From NCBI GenBank assembly GCA_003388505.1, contig QQVO01000046.1:18601-82600 (forward strand): a stretch of 64,000 nt of DNA. The letters run 5' to 3'. Shown here one piece after another: positions 27,366-37,184 of this stretch; position 1 is the first letter of the stretch, and each line of letters opens with the position of its first letter. Source of the DNA: Planctomycetota bacterium (lineage in GTDB: Bacteria > Planctomycetota > Planctomycetia > Planctomycetales > Planctomycetaceae). The notes below the pieces were generated by a model, which was not told the DNA's origin, searched no databases, and saw nothing but the letters and a program-made list of their open reading frames with translations. Both the position numbers and the translations under genes were made by a program.

Positions 27366-27969
27366 AGCGCAGCGTCTCCTTCCCTTGGGGACTGAATCTG
27401 GGCCGTCTGCACCGCTTGGTCGACGGAGTTTCCTCCGTCCTGAGCCTGGCATCGCGGTGACTGATTCTGGGGACCGTTCCGCGGCAACGCGCTGCAGAAG
27501 CGTTCCAGTGACGGCTGTACCGTGTCAATGTTTCTTGTGACTCATTCGTGAGTCGCCTCCCGGATTCGGCGACGGCTGTGAAGGCCACCTGACCCAGCGC
27601 ATCCGAGGATTCCGCAGGGCCCTCTTTCCGGGACTGGAGAGATTCATCGACCTGCTTCCGACCGGCCCTTGAATCTCTCAAGTCGTTATCAGCGATATTA
27701 CTTGCGTCGAATTCCGGCCCGGTCGTAACGCGCATTCCGGTTAGCTAAGATGCGGCCGACTCTCCGGCGTCCTCCCGCCTCCGGACGCGGTTGATCCGCG
27801 ATAAGATGGGAAGGCTGCAGCGTCTTCGAGAAGACAGACGCAACGTTCCGACCTGTGTCAATTCTGCCGTTGGTTCCCCGCAGTGAACCGGTTCGCACGA
27901 TGCCGGCGACTCTTTCCACACGGCTTTGACGTTTCAACAGACCTCCAAATCGCCGGCTGAGACAGCGCC
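27366..27969. other. Divergent intergenic region, no gene seen
   Basis: This 604-bp stretch separates the Cys-rich gene from the enolase-superfamily gene. Frames through it are short and lack domain signal. I see no strong hairpin or repeat. It probably holds both promoters. Confidence 0.45.
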
Positions 27970-29088
27970 ATGAGAATTCGCGAGATTCGCATCCACCGGC
28001 TGATTGGCGCAACCGTCGATGGCGGTTGGCCCGACGGGCATATCCCGGAAGACGACTTGCACGCGCTGCTGGAGGTCGTCTCCGATCAGGGCCTGTCGGG
28101 ATGGGGCAGCGTGTTTACTTCGTCCGGTTTGACCGCCGCAGGTGTCGAACAGTTACGGCCGCACTGGGAAGGCGAATCGGCGCTGGAACCCGAACGGGTC
28201 TCTGAGAGATTGCGTCAGTCATCCTTCTGGCAGGGTCGGGGCGGGACGCTCGAACACGTCATCTCCGGAATCGATATCGCCCTCTGGGATCTGTTCGGAA
28301 AAGTATGCGGTCAGCCAGTTTCCCGGCTGCTCGGAGGCTGTTACCGGTCGCAGATCAAGCCTTATGCGTCGCTCCTCTTTGACGAGCCCGACGTGCTTCG
28401 TGATCGGCTGCAACAGACGGTCAGCAAAGGCTTTCGCGCCATCAAACTCGGTTGGCGGCCGTTCGGCCGCCGCAGCCACACGTTTGATGAAACGCTCGTC
28501 CGCACCGCCAGAGAGACGCTCGGGCCTGACGTCGACTTGCTCGTTGACGCCGGGGGAAGCGAACAGTTCTGGCCGCACGGCTACAAGTGGGCTTTGCGCA
28601 CGTCACAGATGCTGGCGGAATACGATGTCGGCTGGTTTGAGGAAGCGCTCCCCCCGGACGACATCGAGGGCTTCATCCGCCTCCGGGAGCATTCACCCGT
28701 GCCCGTCACGGGAGGAGAAGTCCTCACGCGACGTCAATCGTTCCTGCCGTGGATTGAGCGCGGCGCGCTCGACATCGTGCAACCGGACGCAACCAAGTGT
28801 GGAGGAATCTCAGAGGCGCGAAGGATCGCCTGGGCGGCCTATGACCACAACATCGGGTTCGTCAGCCACGGCTGGAATACCGCCATCGGACTCGCCGCCG
28901 ACCTCCACCTCGCCGCGGCCCTTCCCGTCGCGAAGTACGTCGAGTATCTGACGCCCGCGGCTTACATCGACGAGATTCTCACCACTCCGTTCCAACTCGA
29001 TGACCAGGGCCTGCTGACGGTCCCCGACGGTCCCGGACTTGGGGTGGAAGTCGAACCGGACGCCCTGGCGCGTTTCTCCGGGCGCTGA
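27970..29088 (+). CDS. Enolase-superfamily enzyme (mandelate racemase-like)
   Basis: The product is 372 aa. An N-terminal capping domain (to about 120) is followed by the barrel. Barrel motifs include GISIALWDLFGK-like GIDIALWDLFGKVCGQP, the acid/base strand AIKLGW (Lys, but KxG rather than KxK), metal ligands at DLLVDAGGS, GWFEEALPPDD and VTGGEVL, and a late SHGWNTAIG with a catalytic-type His. This fits sugar-acid dehydratases or racemases of the MR group. The substrate is not predictable. It stands upstream of an unrelated exported protein by 144 bp. Confidence 0.87.
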   Translation: MRIREIRIHRLIGATVDGGWPDGHIPEDDLHALLEVVSDQGLSGWGSVFTSSGLTAAGVEQLRPHWEGESALEPERVSERLRQSSFWQGRGGTLEHVISGIDIALWDLFGKVCGQPVSRLLGGCYRSQIKPYASLLFDEPDVLRDRLQQTVSKGFRAIKLGWRPFGRRSHTFDETLVRTARETLGPDVDLLVDAGGSEQFWPHGYKWALRTSQMLAEYDVGWFEEALPPDDIEGFIRLREHSPVPVTGGEVLTRRQSFLPWIERGALDIVQPDATKCGGISEARRIAWAAYDHNIGFVSHGWNTAIGLAADLHLAAALPVAKYVEYLTPAAYIDEILTTPFQLDDQGLLTVPDGPGLGVEVEPDALARFSGR

Positions 29089-29232
29089 ATCAGCTCGCGT
29101 TCCGAGTGCCCATCTGCCGCCTGGTTGGCTCTGCGAGGCAGTGTCGATGGCGAAGCGGGGCGTCACCCTTTATTGTGAAAGCCGCATCGCATTCCCCCCG
29201 AGTTCGCTCAGGCCCGGTAAGGAACAGACTCC

Positions 29233-29973
29233 ATGTGCAATCAAAGGCTGACCCGCTCGTTTTCCGCAGTAGTGCTCCTGTTTTTCCCCGTTATGGCGGC
29301 CCAGGCCCATTACTTGTGGGTGGACGTCGACCCCGACGACGGCAAACACGGCACGGCCAACCTCTACTTTGAAGAAGGCCCGGCGCCGGGTGACGGGGGG
29401 TATCTGGACCCGTTCGTGGAACGAGGACGGATGTGGGTCCGCACACTCGAGACCGGCGACCCGGCAGATCTCGAGATGACCGAAGCCACTGCGCCGAAGA
29501 AAAGATGGCTGCAAGCGCCGCTGCCGCAGTCCACCTCCCGCAGCGTTGAAAGCTACGGAAAGTTCGGAGTCTATCGATACGGCGAGACCGACGTGTTGCT
29601 GCACTACTACGCCAAGTGCCTGCAGGTCGCCGATCATGATGAACTGCACGAATTGGGACGCGCTGAGGAACTCGAACTCGACATCGTCCCGCACGACGTG
29701 TCCGGAGGAGTGGAACTGACCGTGCTCTGGCGGGGCGAACCGGCGCCCGATCGGCCGGTGTCGGTCCGGGGGCCTGGCGGGTTGAAACAGAATCTCAAGA
29801 CGGACGAAGACGGCCGCGTCGAGATCGCCGTCGAGAAACCGGGCCGGTATACGTTTCGCACCAGCGTGGAAGAGCCGGACAAATCGGGCGTCGACGACGA
29901 CGGCAAGGAATACGATCTCACGCGGCATCACTCGACGCTCGTGATCGAACTTCCGCTGGGCGCGATCGAATGA
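29233..29973 (+). CDS. Exported DUF4198-like protein
   Basis: The product is 246 aa, with AAGGA nine bases before the ATG. A signal peptide ends at AAQA, giving a mature protein beginning HYLWVDVDPDDGKHG. That N-terminal His plus the internal beta-rich layout and the C-terminal Ig-like segment (PVSVRGPGGLKQNLKTDEDGRVEIAVEKPGRYTFRTS) resemble DUF4198/cobalt-uptake-like periplasmic proteins. These are proposed to bind metal or act at the envelope. Its ATGA stop overlaps the next start, so the methyltransferase gene is probably translationally coupled. Confidence 0.7.
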   Translation: MCNQRLTRSFSAVVLLFFPVMAAQAHYLWVDVDPDDGKHGTANLYFEEGPAPGDGGYLDPFVERGRMWVRTLETGDPADLEMTEATAPKKRWLQAPLPQSTSRSVESYGKFGVYRYGETDVLLHYYAKCLQVADHDELHELGRAEELELDIVPHDVSGGVELTVLWRGEPAPDRPVSVRGPGGLKQNLKTDEDGRVEIAVEKPGRYTFRTSVEEPDKSGVDDDGKEYDLTRHHSTLVIELPLGAIE

Positions 29974-30641
29974 GGCGAGCCGCCGTCGATCATCTGAGGT
30001 TCCTGCGCGAGTACTTCAAAACGTTCGAGACGACCGGCGCCATCGCTCCCAGCAGTCGTTTCGTGGCGCGGGCGCTCACCCGGCCGCTTCGCGAGCGGAC
30101 CGGTCCGGTCCGGGTGCTCGAAGCCGGTCCCGGAACGGGCGCGGTGACGCGGGAGATCATCCGGCACATCAAGCCGGAGGACCGGCTGGACGTCGTCGAG
30201 ATCAACAGCCGCTTCGCTGCTGCGCTCCAGCAGCGATTCGAGTCCGATCCGAACTACAGAGCGGTCGCGGATCGATCCGAAGTACACGTCTGTCCGCTGC
30301 AGGAATTCAAAGCCGACGCACCGTATGATGCGATCATCTGCGGCCTGCCGTTCAATAACTTTCCATCGCAGCTCGTCGAAGAGCTGTTCGACACCTGCCT
30401 GGGGCTGCTGCACGCGGGCGGGACAATGTCTTTTTTCGAATACATGTATGTTCGCCCCGTACGAGGGCTCGTCGGCGGGTCGCGCGAGCGAACCAGACTG
30501 CGCGAGATATCTCGCGTCATGGAGCAACGGTTCACCGACCATCACTTCCGGACCGACTGGATTCTCGTCAATCTCCCGCCTGCCTGGGTGCAGCACCTGC
30601 GTCTTTATGGGGAAACGGCTCGTTCAACCCCGTCGAGCTGA
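29970..30641 (+). CDS. Phospholipid N-methyltransferase-like enzyme
   Basis: The product is 223 aa and overlaps the upstream gene by 4 bp. It is a class I SAM-dependent methyltransferase: RVLEAGPGTGAVTREII (SAM loop, about residues 48-64), DVVEINSRFAAAL and DAIICGLPFNNFPSQLVEE. The FVARALTRPL start and FEYMYVRPVRGL fit the PmtA-type branch that methylates phosphatidylethanolamine; related rRNA/KsgA-like methylases are the main alternative. It lies in the cytoplasm or on the membrane face. Confidence 0.78.
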   Translation: MRRAAVDHLRFLREYFKTFETTGAIAPSSRFVARALTRPLRERTGPVRVLEAGPGTGAVTREIIRHIKPEDRLDVVEINSRFAAALQQRFESDPNYRAVADRSEVHVCPLQEFKADAPYDAIICGLPFNNFPSQLVEELFDTCLGLLHAGGTMSFFEYMYVRPVRGLVGGSRERTRLREISRVMEQRFTDHHFRTDWILVNLPPAWVQHLRLYGETARSTPSS

Positions 30642-30728
30642 GATCGTGACTCCAGCACCGCTGCTTTGCATCATCAGTGTGCAATCGATCGCCGCCGCAC
30701 CGGAGAGCAGTCCGGGCCGAGTCAGCAA

Positions 30729-32822
30729 TCACTCCACGTTCAGGGTGCCCGTCACATTCCCGGACGCATCGAACAGAAGAATCTGGGGGTCTTCGCTTGA
30801 GCCGCACGCAATCGTCCCGCCGTCCTGGCTGACAGCGATCGAATCGACCCGTTCCAGATCCACCGGAAAGGAGACAACCTCCTCCGCCGCGACATTCCAC
30901 AAGTCAACGCCCATTTTCCGAATACCGACCAACCGGCCCGATGCCGTGTATCGCACCTCCTTCAAAAACCCCGGTTCGGGATTTTCGAGCGTGATGCCGG
31001 GCTGGGGCTGGTCGCCTTCCCAGATCAGGATTGGCCCGTTTCGCGTGGCAACCACGAGTTGGACGCCCCCCGGGTCGTAGGCCAGCGACGTGACCGGCGA
31101 CCCGCCTGGAACCACTATCTCGCGGAGCATTTCAGGCGACGCCGATGACAGGCCGACTTCGTACACTTCTCCCGCTCCCGCCGCGACGGCCAGACGCGCG
31201 CCGTCGTTGCTCACCGCGATCGCTGAAATGTCGTCTCGATCAAAACTGAAACTCCCTTCGACCGCGCCGGATTCGAGATTCCACACCAGCAGCCGGCCGT
31301 CGGCGCTGCTCGCCACGACGTGGGATCCGGCGCTGCTTGCGGAAAGCGCCCGGCTCCCGGCTTCCTCGGCGAGAATCGTCTCTGTTTCGAGATCGTACAG
31401 GACGGTTCGCTGGTTGGTGGCCGCCAGCATGCGTGTTCCCGCCGGATTCAAGACGATCCTTTCGCCCGCGATCTGTGTGATCTGATCGTCCAGTTCCTGA
31501 TCCGCGACGTCCCACAACTCGACCAGGCCGAAAGATCGGCCGGCTGCGAGCTTCCCGCCGTCGTCGCTGAAGGACAGGCTGGTCACGGTCCCACGCACAA
31601 TCGCGTGGTCGCCGGCCATCATCCCCGGAATGGCCCACACTCCCACGCCGCCGGCAATCACCGACACGATGAGCACGGCCGCTGCGATCGTTTGGGCTTG
31701 CGATGGGAGACCAAGCAGAAAAGACGGCATCAGGTCGTAGCGCGAAAACTCCGTATTCCGCAAACGGGTCAGCGGCGAAGACGCCTTCACCCGCGGCCGC
31801 TTCGGCTTCTTCGGTTTTTCCGGCTTCGGTTCAACCCTGGCTTGCGGCTGGGGAGACTCCGGAACGTCCGCCTCTTCGTCGTCCGCTGGAATGGTTTCCG
31901 CCTTCGACTTTTCCGGCGCCTCCAACTGCGCCTGTTTTCGCGTCCGGCGCCACCATCGTTTCTGCTTCGGCCCCTCGGAGACGGCAGGCGGCTTCGACAG
32001 TTCCTCTTCACTGCGCGTGTCTCCCAGGTCGCGCAGCGCCTTGAGAGCGCTCCGTTTGACGATCGGTTCTCCGGAACGGAACATCGTTTCCAGAAACGGG
32101 ATCATCGCCGCGTCTTCGGTTCGCGCGAACGCCTGCGCGACGTAGCAACGGTCCAGCGGGGACTCGCTTGTCATCTGCCGGATCAGCAATTCCCGCGCGT
32201 GCGTGCCCGGGATGCCGCCCAGTGCGAGGATCGCTTTCAGACGCAGCGGCTCCGGTTGGTCCAGCGCGTAAGCGATCGCCATCAACACCGACGCATCCTT
32301 GAACCGCGACATCGCGGTCACCATGACGATCCGGACCTCCTCCGACGATTCCTCTCGCAGCCGGCGATAGAGCGGACCCACCGAGATCGGGTCCGTCAGA
32401 CGTCCCAACGCCTGCACAGCCAGCTTCCGCACCCGCTCGTCTTCGTGTTCCAGCAGGGGAAGGAGCGGTGCGGCGTCCCCATCAGCCAACGCCTGATGGA
32501 CCTGTTCGACGACCGCCGGCCGCTGACCGGCCACCGAACGAACCTCAAGTCCCGCCTCCTGCGCCTCCTGCAGCACTTCGTTCAACAGGTCACGACCCCG
32601 CGGACTGTTCGTCAGCGGTGCAGCCGGCCTAGGCGGCTGAGAGGCATGCCCGGACGAAGCGTGCCCGGATGACGCAGAGGTCATCGTCCCATTCGGCCGC
32701 TTCGGCGCAGGAGTGGCCGCCGCGTCGTCCCGCTTGAGGACCGCTCCGCACGTTCGGCAGCGCGCCATCGCAGCCCGCACCTCGACCCCGCATTCCGGAC
32801 AGTGCACTGTTGTCAGCATCAT
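30729..32822 (-). CDS. Zinc-ribbon, HEAT and WD40-type membrane protein
   Basis: The product is 697 aa with an unusual series of domains. A zinc ribbon (CPECGVEVRAAMARCRTCG, residues 8-26) is followed by a Ser/Pro linker. HEAT-like repeats run from about 105 to 275 (DERVRKLAVQALGRL, SEEVRIVMVTAMSRF, EPIVKRSALKALRDL). A Lys/Pro/Glu-rich linker to about 350 leads to one hydrophobic segment (AAAVLIVSVIAGGVGVWAIPGM). A WD40-like propeller completes it (LSFSDDGGKLAAGRSFGLVELWDVAD, IAVSQDGGTIACGS). The ribbon and HEAT parts should be cytoplasmic and the propeller outside. No known function. Confidence 0.8.
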   Translation of the reverse strand: MMLTTVHCPECGVEVRAAMARCRTCGAVLKRDDAAATPAPKRPNGTMTSASSGHASSGHASQPPRPAAPLTNSPRGRDLLNEVLQEAQEAGLEVRSVAGQRPAVVEQVHQALADGDAAPLLPLLEHEDERVRKLAVQALGRLTDPISVGPLYRRLREESSEEVRIVMVTAMSRFKDASVLMAIAYALDQPEPLRLKAILALGGIPGTHARELLIRQMTSESPLDRCYVAQAFARTEDAAMIPFLETMFRSGEPIVKRSALKALRDLGDTRSEEELSKPPAVSEGPKQKRWWRRTRKQAQLEAPEKSKAETIPADDEEADVPESPQPQARVEPKPEKPKKPKRPRVKASSPLTRLRNTEFSRYDLMPSFLLGLPSQAQTIAAAVLIVSVIAGGVGVWAIPGMMAGDHAIVRGTVTSLSFSDDGGKLAAGRSFGLVELWDVADQELDDQITQIAGERIVLNPAGTRMLAATNQRTVLYDLETETILAEEAGSRALSASSAGSHVVASSADGRLLVWNLESGAVEGSFSFDRDDISAIAVSNDGARLAVAAGAGEVYEVGLSSASPEMLREIVVPGGSPVTSLAYDPGGVQLVVATRNGPILIWEGDQPQPGITLENPEPGFLKEVRYTASGRLVGIRKMGVDLWNVAAEEVVSFPVDLERVDSIAVSQDGGTIACGSSEDPQILLFDASGNVTGTLNVE

Positions 32823-32898
32823 TCGGCGACTCCCACAAACGGGCTCCGCAATCCGAACTCATTATGACTGCGCGTCCCGGTGACCCGCTGATACAGAA

Positions 32899-32930
32899 AG
32901 CCGGACGGGCGTGTTCCCCGTCCGGCTCCT
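32899..32930 (-). terminator. Intrinsic terminator of the DUF1559 gene
   Basis: Complementary arms AGCCGGACGGG/CCCGTCCGGCT (32899-32909 and 32917-32927) are followed on the minus strand by TTCTG. It is about 71 bp past the DUF1559 stop. The T-tract is weak but the stem is perfect over 11 bp. Confidence 0.75.
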
Positions 32931-33000
32931 GAACTCAATACGTCAGGTCGTCACTCTCACTCTGCCTGACGTCGCCTCCTCGCGGAGGCGGATCCGACCA

Positions 33001-34278
<1,278 letters not shown>

Positions 34279-34825
34279 AGGGTGGTCTCCTGAAAGTCTT
34301 CGGGTAGGGCCGGCGGACCGGCCGGGAACAACAAGGCAACCGATTCCGGACCGCAGAGCCGGCCCTTCGATCGCCGCTTCGCGCCAACTGCGACGCATAC
34401 GACAACTGCGATTCGTCTAACGCTTGACTGGTAACTCCCCCCTTCCTTCGTTTTCCTGGATTCCCGCGTACTCCGACTCCCACACACCGACATCGGACGG
34501 ACGAGTCGATTGACCGCCCCGAACGAGAACGACCCAATGCTACGGCCGGAATGTGAAGGAATCGTGAATGAGGTTTGAATTGCGGCCGAATCTCGAAGTG
34601 CAATCTCCCGCGCAACCAGTTCCCTCGTTCCGACGTCCGCAAGACACGCTTCGTACGTCTTGACCGGCCCGGTAGCCGAAGCCGTGAGACTTCTGACGAC
34701 CCCGTGCTGGCCCGTCTGCGGTCCTGGGTTGCGTGCGCAGTCCGCCCCGGAAAAGATGGGCGCACCGCGCACGGCAGTCGGGCCCGCTGCGCGGACCCCG
34801 TACATGAAGCAGCCGCGATCCTGAC
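34279..34825. other. Divergent intergenic region, no gene seen
   Basis: This 547-bp region lies between the DUF1559 and epimerase starts. Several frames remain open because of the high G+C but none shows a domain. A TTGACT at 34425-34430 could be a -35 box, without a convincing -10. No repeats or terminators. Confidence 0.4.
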
Positions 34826-35644
34826 ATGCACCCCTTCCGATACAGCCTGAATTCCAGCACGATCAAACCCACCCCGATTCTGGAGAAGATCCGCATCGCG
34901 GCGGAGGTCGGCTACGAGGCGATCGAACTCTGGCACGACGACGTCGAACTCCATCTCTCCGGCGGCGGAACAGTCGAAGAAATCCGCGCTGCCGTAGACG
35001 ACCACGGCCTCGCCGTTCCGACCACGATCTACCTCAAGGGATGGTGGGATCCGAACGCGCCCGATTACGCCCAGGCCATGGACGAAATCCGCCGCAGGCT
35101 GGACCAGGCCGCCGCCCTCGGCGCGCCGTTCTCGGTGGCCAGCCCCCCGCCCTGGAAAGACGTCGACTACGATCTGACCGCACAGCAGTACCGCGACCTG
35201 ATCGAACTCGGGCTGGCGCGAGGCGTGCGGCCGGCCTTCGAGTACCTCGGCTTCGCCGACGAAGTGAACAGCATCGCCAAGGCGCTGCGCGTCATCGCAG
35301 GATCGGAGCATCCGCAGGCCGCGATCGTGATCGATCCGTTCCACGATTTTCGCGGCGGCGCCGGGCACGACGACATCGCCCGGCTCAGGGCCGATCAGAT
35401 CGCCGTCAGCCACTTCAACGACGCCCCGGCCTCTCCGCCCTGGAACGAACAGCACGACCCCGACCGCGTGATGCCGGGGGACGGCATCATCGACTTGCCG
35501 CACTATCTGTCGCTGCTGGCTGCGACGGGCTACGACCGGTTCCTCTCACTGGAACTCTTCCGGGAAGACCTCTGGGCCCGCGACCCGGAGGAAGTCGCCC
35601 GCGAAGGCCTCGAAAAGGTGAAAGCGGTCTGCGAAGCAGCCTGA
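34826..35644 (+). CDS. Sugar phosphate isomerase/epimerase-like TIM barrel
   Basis: The product is 272 aa. It matches the xylose-isomerase-like TIM-barrel family (AP_endonuc_2): FRYSLNSSTI start, EVGYEAIELWHDDVELH, GVRPAFEYLGF, AIVIDPFHDFRGG and HFNDAP for metal ligands, then DGIIDLPHYLSLLAATGYDRFLSLELF. Metal-binding Glu, Asp, His and Glu residues appear in the usual order. Such enzymes epimerise or isomerise sugars and inositols; the substrate is unknown. There is no strong ribosome binding site. Confidence 0.85.
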   Translation: MHPFRYSLNSSTIKPTPILEKIRIAAEVGYEAIELWHDDVELHLSGGGTVEEIRAAVDDHGLAVPTTIYLKGWWDPNAPDYAQAMDEIRRRLDQAAALGAPFSVASPPPWKDVDYDLTAQQYRDLIELGLARGVRPAFEYLGFADEVNSIAKALRVIAGSEHPQAAIVIDPFHDFRGGAGHDDIARLRADQIAVSHFNDAPASPPWNEQHDPDRVMPGDGIIDLPHYLSLLAATGYDRFLSLELFREDLWARDPEEVAREGLEKVKAVCEAA

Positions 35645-35671
35645 ATCAACGATGTCGGGCACATCGACGCG

Positions 35672-37126
35672 TCACTCGCTCGCCGCAACGAATTCCGCCA
35701 GCGTGAGAATGTTGCGAATGAACGTTTGTGACTCGATCACCTCGCGCGTCGGATCGTCGTCGCCGTGGTAACGCAGCCGACCCGGTTCCACCCACGCCCC
35801 GCGAGCGTCAAGCGCATGGATCACCGCTGAGGCTTGCTTGCGAAGTTGCGCGGTCATTCTCGGTCTTCGGCGTGCTGGTTTGTCACGCCGGTCCGGACCG
35901 TCCGCGACCAGTCGTCCGTACTCCGCCTCAATCCGGTCCAACTGCGACCCGACGATAAACCCATAGTGCGTCGGCATGTCGCCATCGTCATAGGTCAGCG
36001 TGTAATCGCGCGTGAAGTAGAGCGGCCGGTTGGTGTGCAGTTCGTAGAACCGGGCCAGTCGGCCGTCTTCGCGAAGCGACGCCCTGTAATAGTCGAGCGC
36101 TTTCGGGATCGGCGTCAGGTATTTGTCCTGGCCGGTTCGCCGATAGAGCAGCAGCAGCGCTCGCATCACGCCCTGCGATTCCCCGCCCGTGATTGATGCG
36201 GGCTCGAACTTTCGTGCCCAGGCGGGGTGCATCTCCCGGTTGTACTGCTGGGCCCACCCCGGTTGCGGGTCGGGCATTTGTGCCAGCAGAAAAAAGTCTC
36301 CGCCCTTCATGGCCGCATCCAGATATCGCTGATCGCCGTACACATCGTAAGCGTCCAGCAGCGTGACAATCAGGTCTCGGATCGTGTTGTCATTCAGCGT
36401 GTAGTACTCCCGGTAGTCCTCGTCCGGCCAACTCCGGGGCCACGATTCCGGGTACGCCGCCGCCATCACGGGGAACTCGTCCGGATCGGGAAATTCACTG
36501 TACCGCTGAGGCCACGCCCCATTGGGATACTGTGACTCCAGCACCGCATTCAGAGCGAACTGGGCCGACTCGTGGAGGGCGCGATTCTTGAACTCCAGCG
36601 CCTCGTCCAGCCTCACCAGAAACCGGATCGCCGACTGGGACTTGTCGTCGTCGAAGGTGGTCGTGTTTCTCAGTCGATCCGGTGATTCGCGGCGGTCGAC
36701 CCGGTAGGCGTAACGCATCCGCTCCTGCGGATCAAATGTGATGTGATTGTCCCACCCGCCGGACTCGAGTTGACCGTTGACCAGCGCCATTGCGGTTTCC
36801 ACAGCCGCGTCGAGCAGTTCTTTGCTCCCCGTCAGTTCGTAGGCGTCGAGATACGCCTCCCCGACGCTCGGGGTTCCCGGCGGCTGCAGCCAGGCGGTCA
36901 TCTCGTCGACGCGGCCTTCCCCCTCACGTTTGGTCAGGTCGCCGCTCCAGCGATAGACATACCCACCACCCGCAGCGCACTCATTGCGGAAGAATGCCGT
37001 CGAGCGATGCAGCGCCCGGATCGCGTCGCGACGATCCGGCGCGTCGTCCGCTCGTGACTCCGTCGCGCTCGCCAGCAGAAGAAGCGCAACGACCGTCGCC
37101 CGCACTCGGCTACGTCGGATCAACAT
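35672..37126 (-). CDS. Secreted pectate lyase, PL10-like
   Basis: The product is 484 aa with a signal peptide (VVALLLLASATESRA) and GGAAGG six bases before its ATG. It matches the pectic acid lyase family: WDNHITFDPQERMRYAYRV, NTTTFDDDKSQSAIRFL, YPNGAWPQRYS, YYTLNDNTIRDLIVTLLDAYDVYGD and PQPGWAQQYNREMHPAWARKFEP. These cleave polygalacturonate by beta-elimination. Such enzymes are part of planctomycete polysaccharide use. It is 58 bp downstream of the coiled-coil WD40 gene on the same strand; the gap holds a GTGCCGC/GCGGCAC hairpin. Confidence 0.87.
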   Translation of the reverse strand: MLIRRSRVRATVVALLLLASATESRADDAPDRRDAIRALHRSTAFFRNECAAGGGYVYRWSGDLTKREGEGRVDEMTAWLQPPGTPSVGEAYLDAYELTGSKELLDAAVETAMALVNGQLESGGWDNHITFDPQERMRYAYRVDRRESPDRLRNTTTFDDDKSQSAIRFLVRLDEALEFKNRALHESAQFALNAVLESQYPNGAWPQRYSEFPDPDEFPVMAAAYPESWPRSWPDEDYREYYTLNDNTIRDLIVTLLDAYDVYGDQRYLDAAMKGGDFFLLAQMPDPQPGWAQQYNREMHPAWARKFEPASITGGESQGVMRALLLLYRRTGQDKYLTPIPKALDYYRASLREDGRLARFYELHTNRPLYFTRDYTLTYDDGDMPTHYGFIVGSQLDRIEAEYGRLVADGPDRRDKPARRRPRMTAQLRKQASAVIHALDARGAWVEPGRLRYHGDDDPTREVIESQTFIRNILTLAEFVAASE

Positions 37127-37184
37127 CAGGTCGCCTTCCGTGCCGCGACTTCACCGCCAAACCACTGCGGCACTGCTCGTTGTG

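Noticed and set aside
26298..27395. Open frame on the plus strand opposite the Cys-rich gene (Val/Ala-rich)
   Set aside because: The minus-strand frame has a signal peptide, ribosome binding site, terminator and HEAT-like units; the plus-strand one is a mirror of the Cys codons.
34425..34460. Promoter at TTGACT upstream of the DUF1559 gene
   Set aside because: No matching -10 at a suitable distance, and planctomycete promoters are poorly defined.
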